Source: Armatimonadota bacterium
GTDB lineage: Bacteria; Armatimonadota; UBA5829
Assembly (NCBI GenBank): GCA_026392045.1
Contig: JAPLCU010000012.1
Location: 1-41,141 of the forward strand
Direction: 5' to 3'
Length of the DNA stretch: 41,141 nt
In this document: positions 17,000-24,843 of the stretch, one piece after another
Numbering within the stretch: position 1 is the first letter of the stretch
How the letters are laid out: the number at the start of each line of letters is the position of its first letter
Made by a program: the position numbers and the translations under genes
The notes under the pieces: model-generated
The model's database searches: none
Told to the model about the DNA's origin: nothing
What the model saw: the letters and a program-made list of their open reading frames with translations, nothing else

Positions 17000-17443
17000 A
17001 TGAAGCTCTCAACTAGATCAAGATACGGCCTGCGGGCTATGATGGTCCTGGCTATGAGCCATGTCGACGAGCCGATGATGACCAAAGAAATCGCCGACCG
17101 CCAGAACCTGCCCGCTACTTACCTTGAACAACTCATGCTGACTCTGCGCAAATCCGGCCTTGTAATCGCCACCAGAGGCGCAAAGGGCGGCTATGTATTG
17201 GCGCGCGATGCCGGCTCGATCACCCTTGCACAGATTGTGGAAGCGCTTGAGGGGCCGTTGGATATTGCCGACTGCGCGGACGTGCCAAACTGCTGCCTCA
17301 CTCCAAACGCCTGCGCGCTCAAAGAAATATTTAACTCGGCCAACACGGCGCTTTTTGACATTTTCAACAGCATTACCCTCGCCGAACTGGCCGAACGGCA
17401 GAGCGCTAAAGAGCTGCAAGGGTCTGCTATGTACTTTATATAG
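17000..17443 (+). CDS. Rrf2 family transcriptional regulator (IscR/CymR-like)
   Basis: A 147-residue winged-helix regulator starting with the family hallmark MKLSTRSRYGLRAMM. The helix-turn-helix is at about residues 28-62, with the wing RGAKGGYVLAR at 59-69. Cysteines at 92, 98, 99 and 105 match the spacing of the three Fe-S ligands of IscR (92, 98, 104) within one residue, so an iron-sulfur cluster is possible. CymR proteins lack these cysteines. GGAG lies 9 bases before ATG 17000. It is divergent from metY, so a role in sulfur or cysteine control is likely; whether it senses Fe-S status or a cysteine-synthesis complex is open. Confidence 0.9.
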   Translation: MKLSTRSRYGLRAMMVLAMSHVDEPMMTKEIADRQNLPATYLEQLMLTLRKSGLVIATRGAKGGYVLARDAGSITLAQIVEALEGPLDIADCADVPNCCLTPNACALKEIFNSANTALFDIFNSITLAELAERQSAKELQGSAMYFI

Positions 17444-17540
17444 AATATAGAACCGCTGCCCAAAAAGCAATATTTCATATTGCAAAAATCTGACTGCAAT
17501 TGGGAATGCTAAATCGGTGTGGAACGAATGGAGGATTAAC

Positions 17541-18872
17541 ATGGCGGACTACTTTAATAAATTGCCTATTGCCATAGATGCTGCTTATCTGGAACCGAAT
17601 GTCATGCAGGAAATGATCGAGGGAAAACGCGATGAAATCGCTGCCGCCGACAATGCCCTGAGATCAGGCACATGCCCCGGCGCTGAATTTATCGGATGGT
17701 TGAAACCCGGCGAAATTCTTGCGCCTGACGAAATAGCTCGCATCAAACTAACAGCAGCAAAGCTGGCTCACGAAACCGACATCATGCTTGTTATAGGCAT
17801 CGGCGGATCATATCTGGGAGCGCGGGCAATAATCGAGGCGCTTGCAAAAGACCCGGGCAAAGTTGTATATGCAGGGCAAAATATCTCTGCGGATTACCTA
17901 ACCAAACTTAAAGTGCAGCTCAAGGGCAAGAGAATTGCGATAAACGTCATTTCCAAGTCCGGCACAACAACCGAGCCTGCAATCGCTTTTAGAATATTGA
18001 AAGACCTGGTAAGCGATGAATTGGCCACAGAAATGATAGTTGCCACCACAGATGTCAACAAAGGCGCTCTCTTAAAAATGGCCACCGATGCGGGCTGCGA
18101 AAAATTCGTGGTGCCCGATGATATCGGCGGAAGATTTTCGGCGCTGTCTGCGGTTGGCATTTTGCCCATCGCTTATGCGGGAATTTCTATAGACTCACTG
18201 CTGCAAGGCGCGTCTGCCTGCGCTGCGCTTTGCGCAAACACCGACCCGCTCACAAATCCGGCATATTTCTATGCAGCGGCGCGTAATATTCTCTACAACA
18301 ACGGCATAGCGATAGAGCTTATGGCGTCATTCGAGCCAAGGCTGCATTTCATTGCCGAATGGTGGAAACAGCTCTTCGGCGAGAGCGAGGGCAAGAACCA
18401 CAAAGGCCTCTTCCCAGCGGCTGTCGATTATACCACCGATCTTCACTCACTTGGCCAATATGTGCAAGAGGGGCGTAGAATAATCGCCGAAACATTCCTA
18501 ATGATCGATGAAGGCGAGCCGTCGCTTACCATTCCAGTCAGCGAAAAAAACATAGACGGGCTCAACTATCTGGCCGGACGCGAGGTCAGCTGGGTAAATC
18601 AGAAGGCCTACGAAGCAACCTCCAAAGCGCACCGAGACGGCGGCGTGCCGAATATGACCATCCACCTCAAGAAGCTGGACGCAACTGCCCTCGGCGCATT
18701 GATATATTTCTTCGAAATCGCCTGCGCCATCAGCGGTCTGATGCTTGGGGTAAATCCGTTCGACCAGCCCGGAGTTGAAGCTTACAAGAAAGAAATGTTC
18801 AATCTCCTCGGCAAACCCGGCTGCGGCGAGGCGGGCGAGAGCGCCATCGAGCGGAAGTTTATTTCGTTTTAG
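17541..18872 (+). CDS. pgi: Glucose-6-phosphate isomerase
   Basis: A 443-residue cytosolic enzyme interconverting glucose 6-phosphate and fructose 6-phosphate in glycolysis and gluconeogenesis. VIGIGGSYLGARA (about 84-96) and NVISKSGTTTEPA (about 134-146) are the sugar-phosphate binding (SIS) signatures. FGESEGKNHKGLFPA contains the catalytic glutamate, and TTDLHSLGQYVQEG is the second PGI signature. The size matches the shorter bacterial form. GGAGG lies 6 bases before ATG 17541; the earlier in-frame ATG at 17517 has no ribosome site. It stands 97 bases after the Rrf2 gene; that gap has an AT-rich hairpin at 17467-17483. Confidence 0.97.
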   Translation: MADYFNKLPIAIDAAYLEPNVMQEMIEGKRDEIAAADNALRSGTCPGAEFIGWLKPGEILAPDEIARIKLTAAKLAHETDIMLVIGIGGSYLGARAIIEALAKDPGKVVYAGQNISADYLTKLKVQLKGKRIAINVISKSGTTTEPAIAFRILKDLVSDELATEMIVATTDVNKGALLKMATDAGCEKFVVPDDIGGRFSALSAVGILPIAYAGISIDSLLQGASACAALCANTDPLTNPAYFYAAARNILYNNGIAIELMASFEPRLHFIAEWWKQLFGESEGKNHKGLFPAAVDYTTDLHSLGQYVQEGRRIIAETFLMIDEGEPSLTIPVSEKNIDGLNYLAGREVSWVNQKAYEATSKAHRDGGVPNMTIHLKKLDATALGALIYFFEIACAISGLMLGVNPFDQPGVEAYKKEMFNLLGKPGCGEAGESAIERKFISF

Positions 18873-18944
18873 AAAATAAAATGAACCCTTTGCCCCCCAA
18901 TTGCAACTAAACAAGTGGATGTCATAAACTTTAGGAGGATTGCA

Positions 18945-19853
18945 ATGAAAAGTTTGCTGGCAGTAGTGATTTTTGTTTGCGCTTTCGCGTCGATTGCCTG
19001 GTCGGATGGCTGCATGATGGTGGATGAAGCGACCTGGAAAGTGCACAGAGAACGCGCACTGATCAATGAGCCGGAGCAGAAGGCAGTCGTGTTCTTTAGC
19101 AAAGGCACGGAAGACTTGATCATCAGTCCGAGCTATGAAGGTCCCACTAACAACTTTGCCTGGGTTATCCCTGTCCCCGCCAAACCGCGGGTGCAAATCC
19201 TGAAAGGCGCTATCTTTCATGAGTTGGCTGCTCTGACAATGCCCAAGCCCATGATTCATAAATCTAGTAAAAAGATCAGAATCACTGCCGCAGTTGATGG
19301 TCATGTTACAGTAATAGAGCGAAAAACAGTGGGAGCCTATGATGTGAGCGTGCTTGCCACTTCGGACGGGCAAGCGCTTGTTAAGTGGCTGAAAACAAAC
19401 AAATATCATCTTCCAAAGAACGCCGTAAAGCCGATAGAAAGCTATGTCAAAAAAGGCTGGGTGTTTGTCGCGTGCAGAATCAAGGTTCCCGGAAATGCAA
19501 AAGGTCTGCGCACCGGCACCCTGGCGCCGATCAGGCTGACTTTCAAAGCAGATAATCCTGTTTATCCTATGAAGCTATCTGCGGCCAACCCCAAACCATT
19601 TAAAGTGCTGGTATATGTAATTACGCCGAGCAACGAACTGGCAGACAATTTCACAATGATGGCTCTGATTTCCTCGCCGCATCGTAATTCCCCCAGACCA
19701 ACATATCTCAGAGCGCAGCTGAATCAGCGCCAAACAAATTACCCAACTTTGGCAAAACTGACCAACGCAAACGCCAAGATATTTGTCCAGTCAGGCTATT
19801 TTAGGCCAACAGACTGCGATTCGGATTTCGTCTGGAGTTTGATGTATAAATAG
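18945..19853 (+). CDS. Secreted DUF2330 domain protein
   Basis: A 302-residue exported protein. The signal peptide is residues 1-20 (MKSLLAVVIFVCAFASIAWS). The DUF2330 pattern is clear: a cysteine just after the signal (DGCMMVDEATWKVHRERALI), QKAVVFFSKGTEDLIISPSY, then NNFAWVIPVPAKPRVQ, and APIRLTF in the C-terminal half. The family's function is unknown; members are often membrane-anchored at the C-terminus, but here the protein ends without a membrane helix. TAGGAGG lies 7 bases before ATG 18945. A terminator follows. Confidence 0.85.
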   Translation: MKSLLAVVIFVCAFASIAWSDGCMMVDEATWKVHRERALINEPEQKAVVFFSKGTEDLIISPSYEGPTNNFAWVIPVPAKPRVQILKGAIFHELAALTMPKPMIHKSSKKIRITAAVDGHVTVIERKTVGAYDVSVLATSDGQALVKWLKTNKYHLPKNAVKPIESYVKKGWVFVACRIKVPGNAKGLRTGTLAPIRLTFKADNPVYPMKLSAANPKPFKVLVYVITPSNELADNFTMMALISSPHRNSPRPTYLRAQLNQRQTNYPTLAKLTNANAKIFVQSGYFRPTDCDSDFVWSLMYK

Positions 19854-19874
19854 CAGCCTGAATACTAACGAAGA

Positions 19875-19905
19875 CAGCCTCCGGCAACATACCGGAGGCT
19901 GTTTT
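19875..19905 (+). terminator. Intrinsic terminator of the DUF2330 gene
   Basis: A 10-bp stem (19875-19884 with 19892-19901) with a 7-base loop is followed by TTTT. Confidence 0.85.
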
Positions 19906-19937
19906 CATATAGAATAATCTGTCTGCCCGGCAGACTA

Positions 19938-22900
19938 TTATGGAGTCTTGATATCCTGTGCTTTGACAGCCTTGTCAGCACCCAAAATCCCGGTAACTGC
20001 AGCTGTCTTGCCAATACCGAAGCCAGACGGGAGCGCAGCGCCATTAACATTCACGGTAATCCCGGCATTGTTGTAGCCATCGCTAATTGTAAATGATGTC
20101 GTTCCGTTCACCGTCTTGACTTTACCCCAGACTTTCACCACTTTTCCTATGAGTTTGCTGTCAGTCAGAGCAGCTTTATTGTTTATACCTTTCAGCTTGG
20201 CAAATGTGGCCGAAATAGTATGGTTAGCAGTGACATTATTAAATGTGTAGCTCGTCACCGGCACAATTGAATCACCGTCCACCTTAACATCCAATATCCC
20301 GTAACCGGCAGAAGGCGCGAATGTGAATGCCTGGTTTGAGCCATAGTTCACTGATACTGCCCCATTCGGAGTAACCGATCCGTTAGCTCCGGTGGATGCA
20401 GTTATTGTCTTGGTTGTAAGGATGAACGCAGCCGAGATTGTATGATTAGCCGTGATATTGGAGAACGTATATGTGCCGGAACTGACCGCGCTGGGGTTAT
20501 TCACACCATCTACCAATACGCTGGCTATAGCATAACCAGTATTGGGAGTGATGGTGTAAGCCTGACTTGTTCCATAATCCTTGGTTGTGGTTCCAGCGGG
20601 AGTAACCGTGCCATTAGCTCCGGCAGATGCGGTGATCGTGTAGGTATCACGCGACAATCTGAAAATGGTAAGTGAATACGGCTGCAGCGTGTAGTTGAAC
20701 GGCAGGCTGAGGCCCGTGAGCTGTGAGGAAACTGGGCTGACTTTGGTCGGGTTGGCGATCGTGTTCTCATCCGCATCCGATGCCGAAGCCAGTGTGGTAA
20801 CTGTCGCTTTGGCCTTTGGCCATCCTGTGCTGGTAATGCTGATCGGCGTATTCGTGAGAATGTTCGAAGTGCGGTTCACGATCTTGACGAGTATGTCCCC
20901 AGTGGCATCCTCGTGGGTAGTCACGGCATCGAATCCGGGATATGTTGCGTTGTCGGTAAAGTCGTGAATCAGCCTGTAGTTGGACTCGCTTTCCAGCTTA
21001 AGATAACACTGAATATGCGAACCCTGAGCCACAATTTTGATGTTATACCAGACGCCGGTTGTGACAATATCCGAGGTGGACGAGCACGCGTCGGCCTTGC
21101 CGCCGCTCACGCATCTCTCGACCGTCGTTCTCGCGTTCCCCCACCCGCCTATATTCCACCAATAAAAGTTGTTGTGATCCTTAACACGGAACATGATCAA
21201 AAAGCCTTCATCGCCAGATATCTTGCGAGCCCTGAGCGTGAGGGTATAGTCAGTCCAAGATGGCGCATAGTATACGTCGCGGCAGTCGGCAGCAGTGGAT
21301 GTTTGTTGAAGATTTCCGCTCACGACACCCCAAGTGCCTCCATCAACAGTCCAACCCGAAGTGCCGCCAGCAAAGTTGGACTGATAGAGCGTGGTGGCGC
21401 CATTGGTGACGAGCACATCGGCATACTCTGATTGCGTTACCCAAGTAGCCACACCGACCCCGCCCGTCAGCATATTGATGCTATTGGATGGGCCGCTGGA
21501 AGTGGTCGCGAGGTTGACATCCCCCTTGTTGGTGGATAACATCTTCTGCACATAGAATGAAGGAATGCCGTAGGAACTGCTGGCGTTGAAATTGATAAGG
21601 TCTGGGTTCCACTGGCGGTTATTGACGTTGACGAAGAGCGGCGCATAGCTGCACATCGTAACAATGTCGGCATTTCGCTCCATACCCAGCATGAACATCG
21701 CCTCGCCGAGACCCGCAGCCAGGTTTCCCTGACCAGCGCCCTGGGTAACCGCATATTCACCAACATATATCTTAGGGCCAGTGCGGCTGTAACCGTCGTA
21801 GTGATGGTTCTGCTGGGCGAACCAGTCAGGATTGGTGTAATAGTGCTCATCAAGAATCTCCATCGGCTTGCTTGAAACCCCGGTGTTGGTGACAAGGTTC
21901 ATTGTGGGATACTGGGCCTTGATGGCGGTGTAGAATACTCCATAGTTGGTATTATAGATGTCCCCGCCATTCTCGTTACCGATTTCCAGATATTTGAGGT
22001 TGAAAGGGGCCGTGTGCCCCATGGCGGCGCGTTGAGCGCCCCAGGTGGTTGTCGAGGCTCCGTTAGCAAACTCAATAGCATCAAGCGCATCCTGGACATA
22101 AGGATCAAGGGCGGTACCTTGCACGGTGCCATTGTGGGACATTCCACAGTTAGTGACCAGCAGCGGCTCCGCGCCGAGTTTCTCACACAAAACCAGGTAT
22201 TCATAGAGCCCCAAGCCGTTTGTGTTCCAGTAACCCCACAGGTTCCAATGGGTGCGGCGGGCTTCCTGAGCGCCTATGCCGCCCTTCCACTGCCAGGCTT
22301 CTGCGAGCACGTTCCCTTCGACATAGCATCCGCCGGGGAATCGCACGAAACCAGGCTTGAGGTCTATAAGTTTCTGCAGAAGATCCGGGCGAAAGCCGTC
22401 AAGGGCATCGGCGGGCATAAGCGATACGTAAGTGAGATAGAACGTGCCTAACGAAGCAGTGGTAATGGCAAGCCGCGCAGCCGAGAGTGTGCGGGTGGCT
22501 GTCAGGGTGAACGAATATTTGGTCCAAGTAGTCGCAAGGTTGGCGTTGGCAATTGTGTAAGTGTTGGAGGCTGTCGCGCTGGAATCCTCAAGCCTCACGC
22601 TCAAAGCGCCAGCGAAGCCGCTTGCTTTTCTTGCATAGATGACGCAGTTATAGGACTTTGAGGAGGTAATCGGCAGGCTGTAATAGCCGGAATTGTATAC
22701 CCCACACTTGCCTGTGCTTACAGCCGTGACGTTAACGGCAAGCTCTGTCTTGTTGTAGGCGTTGAGCTGGTTGGTTGTATCGGTGGTCAGAGTGCCTGCT
22801 GCGCCGCTCGTGGTCAACTTCGTCCAGCCGTCGGTTGGGGTACCGTCCTCAAAGCTGCGGTTTTTGATCAATTCAGCCCATAGGCCCGCGTCGCCTGCGT

Positions 22901-23060
22901 GGTTTATTTCTTCGTAGAATATGCCGTAGTGCATGGAGCCAATACGCACGCCGGTGGAAGCGGCGTTAACCGTAACGCTCGCGGTCTGGCAAGACGCTGG
23001 TACAGCGAGAGTGGCAAGCAAGGCCACTGCAGAGGTGATGCAGATAAGTTTGATAGACAT
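19938..23060 (-). CDS. Secreted GH51-type alpha-L-arabinofuranosidase with accessory domains
   Basis: A 1040-residue exported glycosidase. After a signal peptide (1-24) the GH51 domain begins (IGSMHYGIFYEEINHAGDAGLWAELI). It is interrupted at about 75-215 by a carbohydrate-binding-like beta domain and resumes with FVRFPGGCYVEGN. The acid/base is E363 in LEIGNENGG and the nucleophile is E435 in IYVGEYAV. At about 555-700 a concanavalin-like domain (WTDYTLTLRARKISGDEGFLIMF, split here by position only) is inserted in the C-terminal beta sandwich. Two bacterial-repeat units (ITASAGANGTVTPAG and ITASTGANGSVTPNG) and a final OB-fold-like domain (VVKVWGKVKTVNG) follow. It should release arabinose from hemicellulose or pectin outside the cell. 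GGAAGG precedes the ATG. The arabinofuranosidase assignment could also cover a related GH51 specificity. Confidence 0.88.
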   Translation of the reverse strand: MSIKLICITSAVALLATLAVPASCQTASVTVNAASTGVRIGSMHYGIFYEEINHAGDAGLWAELIKNRSFEDGTPTDGWTKLTTSGAAGTLTTDTTNQLNAYNKTELAVNVTAVSTGKCGVYNSGYYSLPITSSKSYNCVIYARKASGFAGALSVRLEDSSATASNTYTIANANLATTWTKYSFTLTATRTLSAARLAITTASLGTFYLTYVSLMPADALDGFRPDLLQKLIDLKPGFVRFPGGCYVEGNVLAEAWQWKGGIGAQEARRTHWNLWGYWNTNGLGLYEYLVLCEKLGAEPLLVTNCGMSHNGTVQGTALDPYVQDALDAIEFANGASTTTWGAQRAAMGHTAPFNLKYLEIGNENGGDIYNTNYGVFYTAIKAQYPTMNLVTNTGVSSKPMEILDEHYYTNPDWFAQQNHHYDGYSRTGPKIYVGEYAVTQGAGQGNLAAGLGEAMFMLGMERNADIVTMCSYAPLFVNVNNRQWNPDLINFNASSSYGIPSFYVQKMLSTNKGDVNLATTSSGPSNSINMLTGGVGVATWVTQSEYADVLVTNGATTLYQSNFAGGTSGWTVDGGTWGVVSGNLQQTSTAADCRDVYYAPSWTDYTLTLRARKISGDEGFLIMFRVKDHNNFYWWNIGGWGNARTTVERCVSGGKADACSSTSDIVTTGVWYNIKIVAQGSHIQCYLKLESESNYRLIHDFTDNATYPGFDAVTTHEDATGDILVKIVNRTSNILTNTPISITSTGWPKAKATVTTLASASDADENTIANPTKVSPVSSQLTGLSLPFNYTLQPYSLTIFRLSRDTYTITASAGANGTVTPAGTTTKDYGTSQAYTITPNTGYAIASVLVDGVNNPSAVSSGTYTFSNITANHTISAAFILTTKTITASTGANGSVTPNGAVSVNYGSNQAFTFAPSAGYGILDVKVDGDSIVPVTSYTFNNVTANHTISATFAKLKGINNKAALTDSKLIGKVVKVWGKVKTVNGTTSFTISDGYNNAGITVNVNGAALPSGFGIGKTAAVTGILGADKAVKAQDIKTP

Positions 23061-23509
23061 TAGATATTCCTTCCAGGCGAGGTGACACTACACCCGCACG
23101 ATTGATACTTGCAGTATATCACATGTTTTGAAGAATGGGGCAATTGCAATTGGGTGCACGCCAAATTAATGGTCAGAAAATGCGATCACGGAAACACGGA
23201 ATAAGGGAAACACAGAAATGGTCTATTGAAAATTGGGGCGCTATGCGATTTTGTGTGGATAGACCACCAATTCTCCGGGAAGCAACAGCATGAAATTCAC
23301 GAACCCAATTTATTAAAGACCACGCAATACACCGTCGGTCTTTCGGGATTTGAATGGAGCGCAGCGGAATGGAAATCCCGAAATCTTCGGCATCAGGATA
23401 CCGAAGCAACTAAATCCAAAAAAATCGAGCCCGCCTTCGCTATCGCTACGGCGGGCGGACCTGTCCCGGAGTATTTCGGGAGAGGGTAAAAGTGTAAAAG
23501 TATAAAGGG
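23061..23509. other. Gene-free spacer with three repeat elements
   Basis: No convincing gene lies here. 23142-23215 is one copy of an inverted repeat whose partner is at 24764-24843. 23338-23384 is a TTTCGGGATTTG...AAATCCCGAAA palindrome of the family also at 6812 and 35179. 23429-23456 is a GCCCGCC/GGCGGGC hairpin with a 14-base loop, possibly the 3' stem of the following leftward gene. The 78-codon minus frame at 23409-23173 crosses these repeats and is not a gene. Confidence 0.7.
23142..23215 (+). repeat. Left arm of inverted repeat around the PEP-CTERM gene
   Basis: It contains AATTGCAATTGGGTGCACGCC and, about 22 bases later, ATCACGGAAACACGG. The reverse complement of 24764-24843 has AATTGCAATGGGTGCACGCC and, about 25 bases later, ATCACGGAAGCACG. 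The conserved blocks are near-identical and the spacer is diverged. Confidence 0.75.
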
Positions 23510-24490
23510 CTATACGTAACGCCGTCTTAGACCGATAAGTCCTGTCAAGCCGCCAAGCAAGGCGATAATTGATGACGGCTCAGGAACTTCAGACACGCGG
23601 AACCCGATATCGTAGTGCTCGAAAGACGGGTCGGAGTAGTTGTAGCGGTTGGACGACTGGAGGTAGTAGTAGTAGTCGATGAACGAACCGCCCCGCAGGC
23701 CGCGACAAGCGTAATTTCCGCTAATGTATAGAATAGCCTCGTTCCACTCCCAGACGTTGCCCATCATATCTTTTGTGCCATTTTGCTCCAAAGCGCCGCT
23801 GGTTGTTCCGTCCCAGGTAGAACCAACAGAAACCCCGTTGTAATAGTTAGAATCTGTTCCAGCAACAGGCGCAACGCTTGTGCCGTTGGCATATACAGAA
23901 TAAAGGCCATTGCCTTTGTAATAGGCAGCCTTATACCACTCATCTTCACTTGTTACAGCCCAAGTTGCTCCGGTGTTACGCTGGATAGTGCGGCCATCAG
24001 TTCCATTGTAATTGTTGAGGGTGTATGCGCCTGTCTCTGTGGAACTATTGCCCTGGCCGTTGCCAAGCCAGTTGGTGAAACGCAGGGAATCCCAATAGCT
24101 CACATAGTTCACAGGCCTGTTAGCATAGTCGGATGCTACGCTATAGCTGTAGCTGCCGGAATTACCGGTTCGCTTGATATTGCAGCCGGAAGAGTTATTG
24201 ACTGTGTCCATGTAGATGCTGTAGAGTCCGTAGGTGTCGGATACACTTGCCTTGTTGTTCAGGAAATCTGTATACTGCCCCGCGGTGACTTCATACTTGC
24301 CGATGTTGTAGTTGTAGGCCACAGCGCCGCATATCCGATCAGGGCCGTCACCGCCCACACCCGCGCCTGAAAGCTCGCCTGCGTTCCCCGCACCGCCAAT
24401 AGCAACGGTTTCGATGGTGATGTTTGCCTGAGCGATTCCGCCCAAGCCCAGCAACGCGATGGCTGCCGTACATAGCATTACTTTCTTCAT
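23510..24490 (-). CDS. PEP-CTERM protein with SUMF1/FGE-like fold
   Basis: A 326-residue exported protein. A signal peptide covers residues 1-23 (MKKVMLCTAAIALLGLGGIA). The middle is the formylglycine-generating-enzyme (SUMF1) fold: YNIGKYEVTAGQYTDFLN, RPVNYVSYWDSLRFTNWLG, then TKDMMGNVWEWNEAI and RGGSFIDYYYYLQSSNRY, ending IGFRV. The C-terminus is a PEP-CTERM sorting signal: VPEPSS, a hydrophobic helix and RRRYV. The catalytic cysteines of true FGE, normally just after RGGSW, are absent, so this is a structural or binding relative rather than a sulfatase activator. GGAAGG lies upstream of ATG 24490. Inverted repeats flank the gene. Confidence 0.88.
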   Translation of the reverse strand: MKKVMLCTAAIALLGLGGIAQANITIETVAIGGAGNAGELSGAGVGGDGPDRICGAVAYNYNIGKYEVTAGQYTDFLNNKASVSDTYGLYSIYMDTVNNSSGCNIKRTGNSGSYSYSVASDYANRPVNYVSYWDSLRFTNWLGNGQGNSSTETGAYTLNNYNGTDGRTIQRNTGATWAVTSEDEWYKAAYYKGNGLYSVYANGTSVAPVAGTDSNYYNGVSVGSTWDGTTSGALEQNGTKDMMGNVWEWNEAILYISGNYACRGLRGGSFIDYYYYLQSSNRYNYSDPSFEHYDIGFRVSEVPEPSSIIALLGGLTGLIGLRRRYV

Positions 24491-24842
24491 GTTTTCTACC
24501 TTCCTTTTTTTTAGTTTGGCTTTAGCGGTGTCTAGCGCCCACTTTTTAGCCAAAATATATTGCAATTAAGCAATTACTATCATCGTGCATTCATTCTAAG
24601 GGTTTGTCAAGGGGTTTTTGGAAATATTTTGAAAAACTGGTAATTGTACCAGGTATTGTCGGCGCTCACTTGGCAATACAGTTTATCTACAAACATTACC
24701 ATTGTGCCGAAATTGGATTAAGAAGAAACGTCCCACTAGAACTAATTTCTTAGGACTTTCTCCCTTCCGTGATTCATAAATTTCGTGCTTCCGTGATTAA
24801 AGTATTTGATGGTCACAGATATGGCGTGCACCCATTGCAATT
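24491..24842. other. Spacer between the PEP-CTERM gene and the pseudoprotease
   Basis: I see no gene. 24491-24650 is AT-rich and must hold the promoter of the PEP-CTERM gene; TTGACA at 24611-24606 (minus) has no convincing -10 at normal distance. 24764-24842 is the second inverted-repeat arm. The 87-codon plus frame at 24769-25032 runs into the neighbouring gene and is not coding. Confidence 0.6.
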
Positions 24843-24843
24843 C
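24764..24843 (-). repeat. Right arm of inverted repeat around the PEP-CTERM gene
   Basis: This is the reverse-complement partner of 23142-23215. It abuts the stop codon of the leftward pseudoprotease gene, so that gene ends at the repeat boundary. Confidence 0.75.

Noticed and set aside
17467-17483. Terminator between the Rrf2 gene and pgi
   Set aside because: The hairpin is AT-rich (7 bp, 3-base loop) and its T-run faces the minus strand, where no gene ends. Its role is unclear.
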